A stretch of 64,000 bases of DNA. Source: Oreohelix idahoensis. Its lineage: Eukaryota; Mollusca; Gastropoda; Stylommatophora; Oreohelicidae. The translations under genes and the position numbers were made by a program. The notes under the pieces are model-generated. The model saw only the letters and a program-made list of their open reading frames with translations. It did no database searches and had not been told where the DNA came from. The stretch is taken from the NCBI GenBank assembly GCA_024509875.1, contig JAMPIV010005835.1:197001-261000 (forward strand), written 5' to 3'. Of the stretch, positions 63,304 to 64,000 are shown piece by piece; within the stretch, counting starts at the first letter, position 1; every line of letters begins with the position of its first letter.

Positions 63304-64000
63304 GCGACAGCGCCATCTTGAGGTCTGTCGTTCTCGGCGCTGGCCCCATCTGGGCAGTCATGTTGTCTATGTGGTTTAGTGCCTTTTGATCACGTTATCT
63401 TCAAGCAGATTTATTACAAGGCCATAATAAGCCTACATATTAGTAGTGTTTTTGCTCTAGTTGTGTATATCTGTGTTTTCATGCATTCTGGAGCAATAAT
63501 CGCGTGTGTTATCTGTGTGGCGCAGATTAATGCGCGTAAGCGCGCAGTAAATTGAGTGGTTAGGCCAGGGCCTATAAAAAGGGGTAGAAAGTGGCGAAAC
63601 TGGGATTGTTGAGACAGCCGCCCAGTGAGAACAGACGAAGAAGACACACAAGAGCCAAGCTGTAAATGCCTTGCTGTAAATGCCTTGAGCACGTGAGTTA
63701 ATTTAAATTAGCATTAGTTTTCTAGGATTCTGAAATAATATCGATGTGGCTATTTTAATGTTTAATGGAATAAATAGATAGATAGATAGATGTGAAAGTT
63801 TAAGAGCGAGTATTTCATTCTTCAGAAAGGCAGACATAGTGTGAGGCTATTTCACTGCGAAATTTAGATAAGATTAACAATCGCAAGATAGCAACCTCGT
63901 GGTGATAAAAGGCGGTGATAGCGAGTCTGAGCAAACACGCTCCGCGTGTTAAACCTATAATATGTTATGCCGAGCGACACGCGGTGTATTTAGTTCCAGT
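63304..64000 (+). other. LTR-like promoter region, no coding sequence
   Basis: GC-richer sequence starting GCGACAGCGCC. A TATA box lies at 63573. A direct duplication GCTGTAAATGCCTT (63659-63672 and 63674-63687) and a (GATA)n run near 63775 follow, and the region becomes AT-rich. This resembles an LTR U3/R/U5 layout, but the right end lies beyond the window. Confidence 0.35.
63573..63582 (+). promoter_or_regulatory. TATA box
   Basis: TATAAAAAGG preceded by GGGCC. It is the best TATA match in the window. With no coding sequence nearby it is probably a retroelement promoter. Confidence 0.45.

Overview
This window looks like intergenic or intronic DNA from an invertebrate animal, and it is almost entirely transposable elements. 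The organism is inferred from tRNA-derived SINEs, non-LTR retrotransposons, mariner and hAT elements, Ty3/gypsy elements and very long (TA)n arrays. The mariner transposases resemble types common in arthropods, but mariners move between phyla, so a mollusc or other invertebrate is not excluded. I found no host gene, rRNA gene or free-standing tRNA gene.

Layout: 1-2036 is the end of an LTR cut by the window edge. 2717-10194 holds three mariner remnants beside (TA)n arrays; the largest (6900-10067) was later broken by a SINE and a solo LTR. 10195-16501 is unassigned. 16502-21330 is a decayed gypsy-type element (F: Gag, protease, integrase zinc finger) split by a 2.4-kb solo LTR (E). 21500-22530 holds a LINE fragment and a hAT MITE. 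23787-32489 is a complete-ended, recent gypsy-type element (A) on the minus strand with near-identical 2.25-kb LTRs, a 5-bp target duplication, a primer-binding-site candidate and a polypurine tract. 33880-34835 has two further SINEs. 35392-37931, 38840-40796, 43485-45897 and 48763-51190 are solo LTRs with matching 5-bp duplications. 51955-61275 is a LINE cluster with insertions inside insertions. 62432-63303 is a short mariner derivative followed by another (TA)n array.

The most notable feature is the pol domain order of element A: Gag, protease, integrase, reverse transcriptase. Integrase lies before reverse transcriptase, as in Ty1/copia, although the domains look Ty3/gypsy. This is the arrangement known for the Gmr1 group, described mainly from deuterostomes. 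Element F also has an integrase zinc finger soon after its protease, so the arrangement is unlikely to be an accident of one copy. Element A appears young by its LTRs but has several single-base frameshifts and no RNase H.

Six solo LTRs with target duplications against one LTR pair, plus exact nesting of several insertions inside older coding regions, give a readable relative history of this locus.
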